Shown here: positions 24,603 through 34,690 of the stretch, in pieces
How positions within the stretch are numbered: position 1 is the first letter of the stretch
Layout: each line of letters starts with the position of its first letter
DNA from: Glandiceps talaboti
Lineage: Eukaryota; Hemichordata; Enteropneusta; Spengelidae
Direction: 5' to 3'
Assembly: GCF_964340395.1 (NCBI RefSeq)
Contig: NC_135561.1
Location: 24,000,986 to 24,064,985 of the forward strand
Length of the DNA stretch: 64,000 bases
Program-made: the position numbers and the translations under genes
The notes under the pieces: generated by a model
What the model saw: only the letters and a program-made list of their open reading frames with translations
Told to the model about the DNA's origin: nothing
Database searches by the model: none

Positions 24603-27600
24603 TGTGGTATGACATGTCATATCTTACAGACTAGTAAGTACTGGTTGATAGTGTGGTATAACATGTCATACCTTATAGACAAGTAAGTGTTGGTTGATAG
24701 AGTGGTATAACATGTCATATCTTATAGACTAGTAAGTGTTGGTTGATAGTGTGGTATAACATGTCATATCTTATAGACTAGTAAGTGTTGGTTGATAGTG
24801 TGGTATAACATGTCATATCTTACAGACTAGTAAGTGTTGGTTGATAGTGTGGTATAACATGTCATATCTTACAGACTAGTAAGTGTTGGTTGATAGTGTG
24901 GTATAACATGTCATATCTTACAGACTAGTAAGTACTGGTTGATAGTGTGGTATGACATGTCATATCTTACAGACTAGTAAGTACTGGTTGATAGTGTGGT
25001 ATGACATGTCATATCTTACAGACTAGTAAGTGTTGGTTGATAGTGTGGTATAACATGTCATATCTTACAGACTAGTAAGTTTTGGTTGATAGTGTGGTAT
25101 AACATGTCATATCTTACAGACTAGTAAGTGTTGGTTGATAGTGTGGTATAACATGTCGTATCTTACAGACTAGTAAGTGTTGGTTGATAGTGTGGTATAA
25201 CTTGTCATATCTTACAGACTAGTAAGTACTGGTTGATAGTGTGGTATAACATGTCATATCTTATAGACTAGTAAGTATTGGTTGATAGGGTGGTATGACA
25301 TGTCATATCTTACAGACTAGTAAGTGTTGGTTGATAGTGTGGTATAACTTGTCATATCTTACAGACTAGTAAGTGTTGGTTGATAGTGTGGTATAACATG
25401 TCATATCTTACAGAGTAGTAAGTGTTGGTTGATAGTGTGGAATAACTTGTCATATCTTACAGACTAGTAAGTACTGGTTGATAGTGTGGTATGACATGTC
25501 ATATCTTATAGACTAGTAAGTGTTGGTTGATAGTGTGGTATAACATGTCATATCTTACAGACTAGTAAGTGTTGGTTGATAGTGTGGTATAACATGTCGT
25601 ATCTTACAGACTAGTAAGTGTTGGTTGATAGTGTGGTATAACTTGTCATATCTTACAGACTAGTAAGTACTGGTTGATAGTGTGGTATAACATGTAATAT
25701 CTTACAGACTAGTAAGTGTTGGTTGATAGGGTGGTATGACATGTCATATCTTACAGACTAGTAAGTGTTGGTTGATAGTGTGGTATAACTTGTCATATCT
25801 TACAGACTAGTAAGTGTTGGTTGATAGTGTGGTATAACATGTCATATCTTACAGAGTAGTAAGTGTTGGTTGATAGTGTGGAATAACTTGTCATATCTTA
25901 CAGACTAGTAAGTACTGGTTGATAGTGTGGTATGACATGTCATATCTTATAGACTAGTAAGTGTTGGTTGATAGTGTGGTATAACATGTCATATCTTACA
26001 GACTAGTAAGTGTTGGTTGATAGTGTGGTATGACATGTCATATCTTATAGACTAGTAAGTATTGGTTGATAGTGTGGTATGACATGTCATATCTTACAGA
26101 GTAGTAAGTGTTGGTTGATAGTGTGGTATGACATGTCATATCTTATAGACTAGTAATTATTGGTTGATAGTGTGGTATGACATGTCATATCTTATAGACT
26201 AGTAAGTGTTGGTTGATAGTGTGGTATAACATGTCATATCTTACAGAGTAGTAAGTGTTGGTTGATAGTGTGGTATAACTTGTCATATCTTACAGACTAG
26301 TAAGTACTGGTTGATAGTGTGGTATGACATGTCATATCTTACAGACTAGTAAGTGTTGGTTGATAGTGTGGTATGACATGTCATATCTTACAGACTAGTA
26401 AGTATTGGTTGATAGTATGGTATGACATGTCATATCTTACAGACTAGTAAGTATTGGTTGATAGTATGGTATGACATGTCATATCTTACAGACTAGTAAG
26501 TGTTGGTTGATAGTGTGGTATAACATGTCATATCTTACAGACTAGTAAGTTTTGGTTGATAGTGTGGTATAACATGTCATATCTTACAGACTAGTAAGTG
26601 TTGGTTGATAGTGTGGTATAACATGTCGTATCTTACAGACTAGTAAGTGTTGGTTGATAGTGTGGTATAACTTGTCATATCTTATAGACTAGTAAGTATT
26701 GGTTGATAGTGTGGTATAACATGTCATATCTTACAGACTAGTAAGTGTTGGTTGATAGGGTGGTATGACATGTCATATCTTACAGACTAGTAAGTGTTGG
26801 TTGATAGTGTGGTATAACTTGTCATATCTTACAGACTAGTAAGTGTTGGTTGATAGTGTGGTATAACATGTCATATCTTACAGAGTAGTAAGTGTTGGTT
26901 GATAGTGTGGAATAACTTGTCATATCTTACAGACTAGTAAGTACTGGTTGATAGTGTGGTATGACATGTCATATCTTATAGACTAGTAAGTGTTGGTTGA
27001 TAGTGTGGTATAACATGTCATATCTTACAGACTAGTAAGTGTTGGTTGATAGTGTGGTATAACATGTGATATCTTACAGACTAGTAAGTGTTGGTTGATA
27101 GTGTGGTATAACATGTCGTATCTTACAGACTAGTAAGTGTTGGTTGATAGTGTGGTATAACTTGTCATATCTTACAGACTAGTAAGTACTGGTTGATAGT
27201 GTGGTATAACATGTCATATCTTATAGACTAGTAAGTGTTGGTTGATAGTGTGGTATAACTTGTCATATCTTACAGACTAGTAAGTACTGGTTGATAGTGT
27301 GGTATAACATGTCATATCTTATAGACTAGTAAGTATTGGTTGATAGTGTGGTATAACATGTCATATCTTACAGACTAGTAAGTGTTGGTTGATAGGGTGG
27401 TATGACATGTCATATCTTACAGACTAGTAAGTGTTGGTTGATAGTGTGGTATAACTTGTCATATCTTACAGACTAGTAAGTGTTGGTTGATAGTGTGGTA
27501 TAACATGTCATATCTTACAGAGTAGTAAGTGTTGGTTGATAGTGTGGAATAACTTGTCATATCTTACAGACTAGTAAGTATTGGTTGATAGTGTGGTATG

Positions 27601-28348
27601 ACATGTCATATCTTATAGACTAGTAAGTGTTGGTTGATAGTGTGGTATAACATGTCATATCTTACAGACTAGTAAGTGTTGGTTGATAGTGTGGTATGAC
27701 ATGTCATATCTCATAGACTAGTAAGTATTGGTTGATAGTGTGGTATGACATGTCATATCTTATAGACTAGTAAGTGTTGGTTGATAGTGTGGTATAACAT
27801 GTCATATCTTACAGAGTAGTAAGTGTTGGTTGATAGTGTGGTATAACTTGTCATATCTTACAGACTAGTAAGTACTGGTTGATAGTGTGGTATGACATGT
27901 TATATCTTACAGACTAGTAAGTGTTGGTTGATAGTGTGGTATGACATGTCATATCTTATAGACTAGTAAGTATTGGTTGATAGTATGGTATGACATGTCA
28001 TATCTTACAGACTAGTAAGTGTTGGTTGATAGTGTGGTATAACATGTCATATCTTACAGACTAGTAAGTGTTGGTTGATAGTGTGGTATAACATGTCATA
28101 TCTGACAGACTAGTAAGTACTGGTTGATAGTGTGGTATAACATGCCATATCTTAAAGACTAGTAAGTACTGGTTGATAGTGTGGTATAACATGTCATATC
28201 TTACAGACTAGTAAGTATTGGTTGATAGTGTGGTATAACATGTCATATCTGACAGACTAGTAAGTACTGGTTGATAGTGTGGTATAACATGTCATATCTT
28301 ACAGACTAGTAAGTATTGGTTGATAGTGTGGTATAACATGTCATATCT
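24602..28348. repeat. 49-bp satellite array, block 1 (about 76 units)
   Basis: Head-to-tail 49-bp units with gtgtggtataacatgtcata, tcttacagactagtaagtg and ttggttgata. Common variants are ataacatg/atgacatg/ataacttg and agtgtt/agtact. A diagnostic ttgataggg variant recurs at intervals of 441, 1029 and 637 bp (9, 21 and 13 units), showing block duplications. The block ends where a Penelope-like insertion begins. Confidence 0.97.
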
Positions 28349-28499
28349 TGAGAATAATTATAATTAAGATACCTTTTGGAACAAACAAGATGCTGTACAT
28401 GTGAAAAGTGTACAGCAGTTTCGGCCATATCTCATGGCTGTGATTCACCACCAGGGTGCACCCTCTGTGGTTGAAAACGGGAACACCCCCCCCCCCCCC

Positions 28500-28821
28500 C
28501 CTCTTAATGGGTGCGATTTACTATGCTGCTGGAGTAGACTTTGGGTAGTTCAAGTCCAGGGTCTCAGACTGGGTTTATGTTGTTCAATGTCGATTGCTTC
28601 ACGGATTCTATGTTTCCATTTCTCTGGGTTGGAGCTGAGTATTGAGATATTGTTGTCAGGGATGTGGTGGTTAGAGTCTTTTACTTGAATAAGCACATCA
28701 AGAAACGGCAGTTTACCATCTGTGTCTAGTTCTCTGGTGAACTTGATGTTGTCGTCCAGACTATTAATGTGGTCTGTGAATGGGTAGATGTCATAATCTC
28801 CCATAACAGTGCACGTGTCGA
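28500..28821 (-). pseudogene. Penelope-like RT duplicate fused to GIY-YIG C-terminus
   Basis: The minus-strand frame from 28804 repeats [18 protein letters not shown] and [10 protein letters not shown], then jumps directly to SNHHIPDNNISILSSNPEKW and REAIDIEQHKPSL, the C-terminal end of the Penelope GIY-YIG domain. The thumb, linker and nuclease core between these are missing. After KPSL the family's continuation (DPGLELPKVYSSSIV) is seen in another frame near 28555-28510, so a frameshift lies there. A poly-C run at 28487-28501 follows. Confidence 0.7.
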
Positions 28822-29084
28822 CAGTGTTGAATGTACTTCGGATTACAGTTACTGTTATGGGTCGGGTGTATCACTTAACACTAGTACTATTGTTAGTAAT
28901 ATTAGGGCTGATGACTTCTCTCTCTCAATTTGATTAATTATTGTTATCCACAGATTCTTCCAGATTGTGATTCCTATCAAACTTCGTTATATTTAGCTGA
29001 GGTTCCTTTATGTGTTCATTCCCAGGCGTAAACTGGCCACCTGTCAATAAGTGTTCCGTTGACTGGCTCGTGGCTACTCATCGT

Positions 29085-29784
29085 CTTGTTTTTTTTGAGT
29101 CCAGGAAGCCTAATTTTTTGGGATCACGTATTCTGGTTCCTGGTACTATGAATATTGGTGCTTGGCGCAGTGGTCTAAGTGACTATGCGGACCACCTGGT
29201 TACTGACTTCCTGGAGTAATTACACGACTGCGCATTTTCCCAAGACTGTTAGCCGTAACCATGTGTCTGCACTGCAGTTTGCGCTTCTTATTGTTGACTT
29301 CTTTGGCACAGAGGTTGGTTTGGGTGCATTAGCAGGGCCTTTCCCCATTGTCTCCTGTTACTAGATAGGATCCCTTGCTCAGTGTACAGTTGTTGACTTG
29401 AGTTTTCCTCATGGTCGGTCTATCAACGACGATATCCCTACTGACTTGTTTCTTGGTTCCCCTTTTCATCTTTCTTACCCGAATATTGACTCTCTTTCAG
29501 ACATCGTGCGCTCCTTGGGCCCAGGCGGTCTCTTATTCAAGATGGATTTGCAAAGAGCTTATGGAAAACTTCCTGTGGATCCACATGATTTCCATTTGTT
29601 GGGGTACTCTTGGCGTGGCTCTCTTTTCATTGATACTAGGTTGCCATTTGGACTTGGGTCGGCTGCCCTGGCTCCTCAACGCTTTGTCTATATGTTTCAT
29701 CAGCAGGGTTTTCAGGCAGTTAACTTCTTGGATGATTTCTGTGGGGCAGACAGTCCAAACCAGTCATCATATTTATCTCAATAG
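29085..29784 (+). pseudogene. DIRS-type reverse transcriptase remnant
   Basis: An N-terminal piece (NFLGSRILVPGTMNIGAW and GTEVGLGALAGPFPIV) is followed after a stop near 29362 by VVDLSFPHGRSINDDIPTD, LFKMDLQRAYGKLPVDP (RT motif A; the family usually has DLSRAYRQ), LPFGLGSAALAPQRF (motif B) and NFLDDFCGAD (motif C; DIRS-type RTs use LDD). The order and wording are those of DIRS/Ngaro-like polyproteins common in marine invertebrates. The frame stops at 29782-29784, shortly after motif C, and the thumb region is missing. It is broken by at least two stops or frameshifts. Confidence 0.75.
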
Positions 29785-30262
29785 TCAGTTTCGTAAGGAT
29801 ATTTTATGGTGGTCTATTTTCATCAGGGATTACAATGGTATTTCCATTATTCCGGATAAGCACTGGTCAACACCAGATGGCATCGTGGCAACTTACGCTT
29901 GCTAGTTCTGGCTGTGGGGGACTTACTAACTCTCAGTACTTTCACACTTCTTTCCCAATCTTTATTCTGTCTCAACGGTTGCCTATTCTTTGTCTGAACG
30001 CACTGGCAATTGTTACACCAGCGCGTTTGTGGGGCATGGACTCGACAGGCCTCAGGATCATGGTGTATTGTGATAATATGGATGTGGTACAAGTTTTGAA
30101 TACTGGCAGGGGTCGCGACTGTTTTCGTCTTGCGACAGCACGAGTATTATGGTTCACAGCTGCTTTGTACGAATTTGAATTAAAGGCAAAGCATTTAAGC
30201 GGCACTTGTAATTGTTTTGCAGATAGTCTTTCTAGGTGGCATCTTAGTAGCAAATTACGGTA
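29785..30262 (+). pseudogene. DIRS-type RNase H remnant
   Basis: The RKDILWWSIFIRDYNGIS segment (frame starting near 29785) leads into SGCGGLTNSQYFHTSFP, then [19 protein letters not shown] (the CDN metal-binding motif of RNase H) and [20 protein letters not shown], which closes the domain in DIRS and related retroelements. A frameshift separates the first piece from the rest. After SRWHL the sequence passes into Penelope-like DNA at about 30255-30263. Confidence 0.7.
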
Positions 30263-30436
30263 TATGGATGTAGAAATGGAGCCATCATCTTTTACTTGAA
30301 TAAGCACATCAAGAAACGGCAGTTTACCATCTGTGTCTAGTTCTCTGGTGAACTTGATGTTGTCGTCCAGACTATTAATGTGGTCTGTGAATGGGTAGAT
30401 GTCATAATCTCCCATAACAGCTAGTGCACGTGTCGT
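30263..30436 (-). pseudogene. Penelope-like RT after motif C, right-hand copy
   Basis: The minus-strand frame gives [38 protein letters not shown] and [12 protein letters not shown], the palm/thumb region that follows YVDD in Penelope-like RTs (the family has FLDVL and STKVYRKPT). At about 30263 it ends abruptly in DIRS sequence. The segment up to FLDVL also exists as a second direct copy at 28678-28821. Confidence 0.7.
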
Positions 30437-30820
30437 CTACGTAGCGTCCCCAAAACGAAGGAGGGGTTGGTGATGTGGCAATGCCATGGCCTTGGTTTCA
30501 AAATCCTCCATGAATATATTTGCGACTATGGGAGAGGTGGGAGACCCCATAGGTGCGCCACGGATCTGTCTGTAATACTTCCCTTCACAGACGAAATATG
30601 TGTTGTTGAGACAAAACTCTAGAAGTTGTATGATTTGTTTCTGTGATAATGGAGTTCTGTTCTTAAGATCTTCATCCATCCCCAGTTTGGAGTTGATGAT
30701 CGTGATGGCTTTGTCTGTGGGTACATTAGTGAATAAGGCTGAGACGTCGAAAGATAAAATCTTACGGCCCGGTGGTACTTCTAAGTCATGTATCTTATTG
30801 ATGAATTTTCAACCACAGAG
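30437..30820 (-). pseudogene. Penelope-like reverse transcriptase, catalytic part
   Basis: Read on the minus strand from about 30820, the frame gives FINKIHDLEVPPG, then FDVSALFTNVPTDKA (RT motif A, with the catalytic Asp), NTYFVCEGKYYRQIRGAPMG and SPTSPIVANIFME (motif B), as in Penelope-like elements. A stop or frameshift follows FGDA at about 30437-30445. RYVDDT (motif C, the catalytic Asp pair) appears in the next frame at once, so a small indel has broken the ORF just before the active site. The N-terminal part of the RT is missing: the sequence to the right is terminal repeat. Confidence 0.8.
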
Positions 30821-30976
30821 GGCGCACCCTGGTGGTGAATCACAGCCAAGAGATATCATGATATGGCCGAAACTGCGGTACACCTTTCACATGTACAGTA
30901 TCATGTTTGTTCCAAAAGGTATCTTAATTATAATTATTTTCAATATCGTAATGGAACACAAGAGCATTCATAGTAT

Positions 30977-31284
30977 CATGTCATATCTAAGTGTTGGTTG
31001 ATAGTGTGGTATGACATGTCATATCTTACAGACTAGTAAGTGCTGGTTGATAGTGTGGTATAACATGTCATATCTTACAGACTAGTAAGTGTTGGTTGAT
31101 AGTGTGGTATAACATGTCATATCTTACAGACTAGTAAGTACTGGTTGATAGTGTGGTATGACATGTCATATCTTATAGACTAGTAAGTGTTGGTTGATAG
31201 TGTGGTATAACATGTCATATCTTATAGACTAGTAAGTGTTGGTTGATAGTGTGGTATGACATGTGATATCTTACAGACTAGTAA
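30977..31284. repeat. 49-bp satellite array, block 2 (about 6 units)
   Basis: Same units as block 1, lying between two mobile elements. It ends at actagtaa, the left target site of the TIR transposon. Confidence 0.95.
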
Positions 31285-31435
31285 GGGAGTGTACATTTTT
31301 AATTTCCAGGGGGAGGCCGGAGGATTTCTAATGAAGCAAGGGATTTTTATTGGTGGCCCCCCCTACAAAACCAGGTATAAATTATCTGGCCCCCCCTAAG
31401 ACTTCTTGTTTTTATTTCATGGCCCCCCCTGAAAC
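31285..31435. repeat. Left terminal region of the TIR transposon
   Basis: Begins GGGAGTGTACA, then aatttccaggggga and ggaggatttc, and has three copies of ggccccccct at about 31353-31430. The right end (33440-33599) mirrors this order in reverse complement. Confidence 0.8.
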
Positions 31436-32378
31436 CACTAACAAAAATACGCACAGATGAAACACAGATACAGCAACACATAGATTTGCCAGCAGTTGCT
31501 ACATGTATATTAACTTATTCCATATTTATACTTACTTCAGAATTGAACCAGTGCACAAAGTTGTTGAATCATGGACACTCATAAAATCACAAATAAAGAC
31601 TATTATAAGTTAAATTGGCTGACAGGATGTCTACTTACAACTGAGGGGTGACAGAATAGACTACTGGTCTGGCTACACTTTTTCTTGGATTTTTAGCCCA
31701 TCACTGACATAAATAAATTAGCAAATAAATGAACAAGTAAATATATATATATATTACTTATTTATCACAGGTTTGGAAAAAATAGTGCAAAATTGCACCA
31801 TGAGGAAACTTTTTTCCATGTGAACATATTCAAATTTAGGGATTAATTTGCAGTGGTTTGGTCACACAATCATTTATTATTAATTTAAACACTTCATAAA
31901 TTACACATTTTAGAAACAGTTTTAATTGCAGTGCAAATGGAAAACATGTTATTTAAGATTGAAATACATATTAAGACCCTTCCTATATTATAGTATTCAT
32001 ATTATCTCTACGCAAAATATACAACACTTCTGGACTATATTTCAAGAGACTTTAGTAAACTGATGCACTGAGGGGGGGGGGGGGGGGGGCAGTACATGTA
32101 TCACTTCAAAGGGTTGAATAATATTTTTATGAATGCATGGCTTGTTATGAATACATTCCTCACCCAGCACCTGTGAATAATTTTGTGTTTAATTCAAACT
32201 CACAAAAGCTATCATATAATACTTGAACACTACCATGGAGATAGAATGAAAACATCTCTTCAAACTTTAATTTCAGAATTAAAATAATTCTACCAAGTGA
32301 ATATCAAATATCACCTCACACTTTGAAAAGTAGGAACTGTTACAGAAGGTTTATGTTTAGTTGATTACATTATAAGTA

Positions 32379-33287
32379 ATGTCGTCGCAATCAGAAGTTA
32401 AAAAGAAACAAATTCCTGGCAGTTCATACATGGAGAAAATTAGCAAATTTATTGAAACCCATTACAATATTGGTGAGCTCTATATGGAATTTATTAGGGA
32501 TTCGTGTATACAAAATGGCTCAAAGTGTAGTTACTGTTCCACTACAGAATGGGTATCGCCATCTATGAACAGAATACCACATCCTATGTCAGATATGCAC
32601 AACCCAGGTCATTATATGAATGTGTTTGAAACACCAAACACAAATCGAACTGTTGATGACTACCAACCACGTGCTAACTTAAAAAAGCTCTATGTTTCAA
32701 AACAATTAAATGATGAAGCTGCTATTTCTCGTTTTGCTGAGAAATATATTGTCAGTGTGAACAGTGTTAAAAACTACATTGAACATTTGAGAAATTTGGA
32801 AAGGATGAAAAACATTAGATCCAGACATCGGTTAGAGGTACAGAAGAAAAGAGAAAACAAGAATTATAATGACTATGACTGGTTGCAGTTATTCATAAGT
32901 GGAACTCTAGAAAAACTGAACGTAAAAGAGCTAGATAAATATCTAGACAAGCATAAATTGCCAAAATATAGAAAATTAAAAGGAGAAAAAGTAGACATAA
33001 TATCAACGCACATACTTGGAACACCTGAATTTAGGTCAAGAAAAGTGACTGCAAATGAACTTCAAACTACAACTACAGACATCAGTGATACAAATAGTAG
33101 TGACTCTGAAAGTGAAAATGCTATAATAGGTGTTATAGACAGTGATGATTGTTTTTCTGATAACTCTGAAACTTCAAGCACGGCTGATATCTCAGACAGT
33201 GATTGTGATGAAACAAGTCCTACACAATTTCATGGGAAAGTTACCTTGAGAAGTGGCAGAGTCGCCGGTCAATTTTTGTTTCACTGA
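32379..33287 (+). CDS. Transposon-encoded protein with HTH-like region and SAP-like motif
   Basis: An intact 302-codon ORF. An in-frame TAA stands two codons before the ATG, so the start is well set. Visible parts: a Cys cluster (C43, C50, C53) with CSYC; residues 100-137, LKKLYVSKQLNDEAAISRF followed by a predicted helix-turn-helix-like stretch ending NYIEHL; a basic linker (138-162); residues 166-212, YDWLQLFISGTLEKLNVKEL then DKYLDKHKLP, a SAP-like DNA-binding motif; an acidic Ser/Asp/Glu-rich tail (226-280); and a short basic end. Proteins of this build occur in many marine invertebrate genomes beside transposons, so a DNA-binding accessory role is likely. No DDE catalytic core is visible. 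Confidence 0.65.
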   Translation: MSSQSEVKKKQIPGSSYMEKISKFIETHYNIGELYMEFIRDSCIQNGSKCSYCSTTEWVSPSMNRIPHPMSDMHNPGHYMNVFETPNTNRTVDDYQPRANLKKLYVSKQLNDEAAISRFAEKYIVSVNSVKNYIEHLRNLERMKNIRSRHRLEVQKKRENKNYNDYDWLQLFISGTLEKLNVKELDKYLDKHKLPKYRKLKGEKVDIISTHILGTPEFRSRKVTANELQTTTTDISDTNSSDSESENAIIGVIDSDDCFSDNSETSSTADISDSDCDETSPTQFHGKVTLRSGRVAGQFLFH

Positions 33288-33439
33288 ATACAAATATTGT
33301 GATTTAATAGGTTTGTGCACTGTTTTATCATCAATCCATGTTAAATGCTACTCCTGTAGGACATTGTGCACAGTCAAGTGTTGGGTTTTGCCTATATTTT
33401 ATTTTATATGCATATCTGGCACTTGTCCATCCTGACATT

Positions 33440-33599
33440 CAGGTTTAGGTTGTTTTTTTTGTGGCCCCCCCTAACAAATAGTGAAATTTTTGTTTAGCCC
33501 CCCCTAATTTTTCTTGAGAAAAATTGGTGGCCCCCCCCTGAAAATCCTCCGTACCCCCCCCCCCCCCCCCCCCCCTGGAAGTTAAAACTGTACACTCCC
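33440..33599. repeat. Right terminal region of the TIR transposon
   Basis: Contains ggccccccct repeats, aaaatcctccgtac, a poly-C run at about 33554-33575, and ends GTACACTCCC. It is the inverted counterpart of 31285-31435. Confidence 0.8.
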
Positions 33600-34690
33600 T
33601 AAGTACTGGTTGATAGTGTGGTATGACATGTCATATCTTACAGACTAGTAAGTGTTGGTTGATAGTGTGGTATAACATGTCATATCTTACAGACTAGTAA
33701 GTGTTGGTTGATAGTGTGGTATAACATGTCATATCTTACAGACTAGTAAGTTCTGGTTGATAGTGTGGTATGACATGCCATATCTTACAGACCAGTAAGT
33801 ATTGGTTGATAGTGTGGTATGACATGTCATATCTTATAGACTAGTAAGTGTTGGTTGATAGGGTGGTATAACATGTCATATCTTACAGACTAGTAAGTGT
33901 AGGTTGATAGTGTGGTATAAGATGTCATATCTTACAGACTACTAAGTGTTGGTTGATAGTGTGGTATAACATGTCATATCTTACAGACTAGTAAGTGTTG
34001 GTTGATAGTGTGGTATGACATGTCATATCTTATAGACTAGTAAGTGTTGCTTGATAGTGTGGTATAACATGTCATATCTTACAGACTAGTAAGTACTGGT
34101 TGATAGTGTGGTATGACATGTCATATCTTACAGACTAGTAAGTGTTGGTTGATAGTGTGGTATGACATGTCATATCTTATAGACTAGTAAGTGTTGGTTG
34201 AAAGTGTGGTATAACATGTCATATCTTATAGACTAGTAAGTGTTGGTTGATAGTGTGGAATAACATGTCATATCTTACAGACTAGTAAGTACTGGTTGAT
34301 AGTGTGGTATGACATGTCATATCTTACAGAATAGTAAGTGTTGGTTGATAGTGTGGTATAACATGTCATATCTTATAGACTAGTAAGTGTTGGTTGATAG
34401 TGTGGTATAACATGTCCTATCTTACAGACTAGTAAGTACTGGTTGATAGTGTGGTATAACATGTCATATCTTATAGACTAGTAAGTGTTGGTTGATAGTG
34501 TGGTATGACATGTCATATCTTACAGACTAGTAAGTACTGGTTGATAGTGTGGTATGACATGTCATATCTTACAGACTAGTAAGTGTTGGTTGATAGTGTG
34601 GTATGACATGTCATATCTTATAGACTAGTAAGTGTTGGTTGAAAGTGTGGTATGACATGTCATATCTTACAGACTAGTAAGTACTGGTCA
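33600..34690. repeat. 49-bp satellite array, block 3 (about 22 units)
   Basis: Continuation of the same 49-bp array after the TIR transposon. It ends at about 34690 (gtactggtcaataaataaag), where unique sequence begins. Confidence 0.95.

Larger units (their letters stand above)
28822..30262 (+). mobile_element. DIRS-type (tyrosine-recombinase class) retroelement fragment
   Basis: Plus-strand remnant lying inside the Penelope-like element. It contains N-terminal RT-region, RT core and RNase H pieces in the right order, but in several frames and with an internal deletion. No GAG, tyrosine recombinase or DIRS terminal repeat is seen, so the fragment cannot move by itself. It is flanked by direct copies of a ~145-bp Penelope segment. 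Confidence 0.7.
28349..30976 (-). mobile_element. Penelope-like element with inverted termini and nested DIRS fragment
   Basis: A 2628-bp insertion in the 49-bp satellite, flanked by CATGTCATATCT at 28337-28348 and 30977-30988. This is either a 12-bp target duplication or satellite sequence on each side. Its termini are inverted repeats of about 130 bp (28352-28478 and 30806-30942; shared phrases aataattataattaagatac and gtgattcaccaccagggtgc). The minus strand carries Penelope-like RT motifs (30820-30437), a C-terminal GIY-YIG remnant (28660-28500) and, between them, a DIRS-type retroelement piece on the plus strand. Inverted terminal repeats are known for Penelope-like elements. The whole is defective. 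Confidence 0.75.
31285..33599 (+). mobile_element. TIR DNA transposon with TAA target duplication (Harbinger-like?)
   Basis: A 2315-bp element with exact ends GGGAGTGTAC (31285) and GTACACTCCC (33599). TAA occurs on both sides (31282-31284, 33600-33602), and removing the element plus one TAA restores a proper 49-bp satellite unit. The arms are imperfect, about 45 bp or more, with further scattered ggccccccct motifs (three or so per end). A 3-bp TWA duplication with G-rich ends is typical of PIF/Harbinger, though no Harbinger transposase is seen. It carries one intact ORF (32379-33287). The 31440-32378 stretch is AT-rich with no coding frame, and a G run lies at 32072-32089. Confidence 0.8.

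Noticed and set aside
28401-28688. Plus-strand 95-codon frame with a Pro run
   Set aside because: Antisense to the Penelope-like C-terminal remnant; the Pro run is the poly-C tract.
14046-34690. CRISPR array
   Set aside because: The repeats are directly head-to-tail with no unique spacers, in a eukaryotic context with introns and retroelements.
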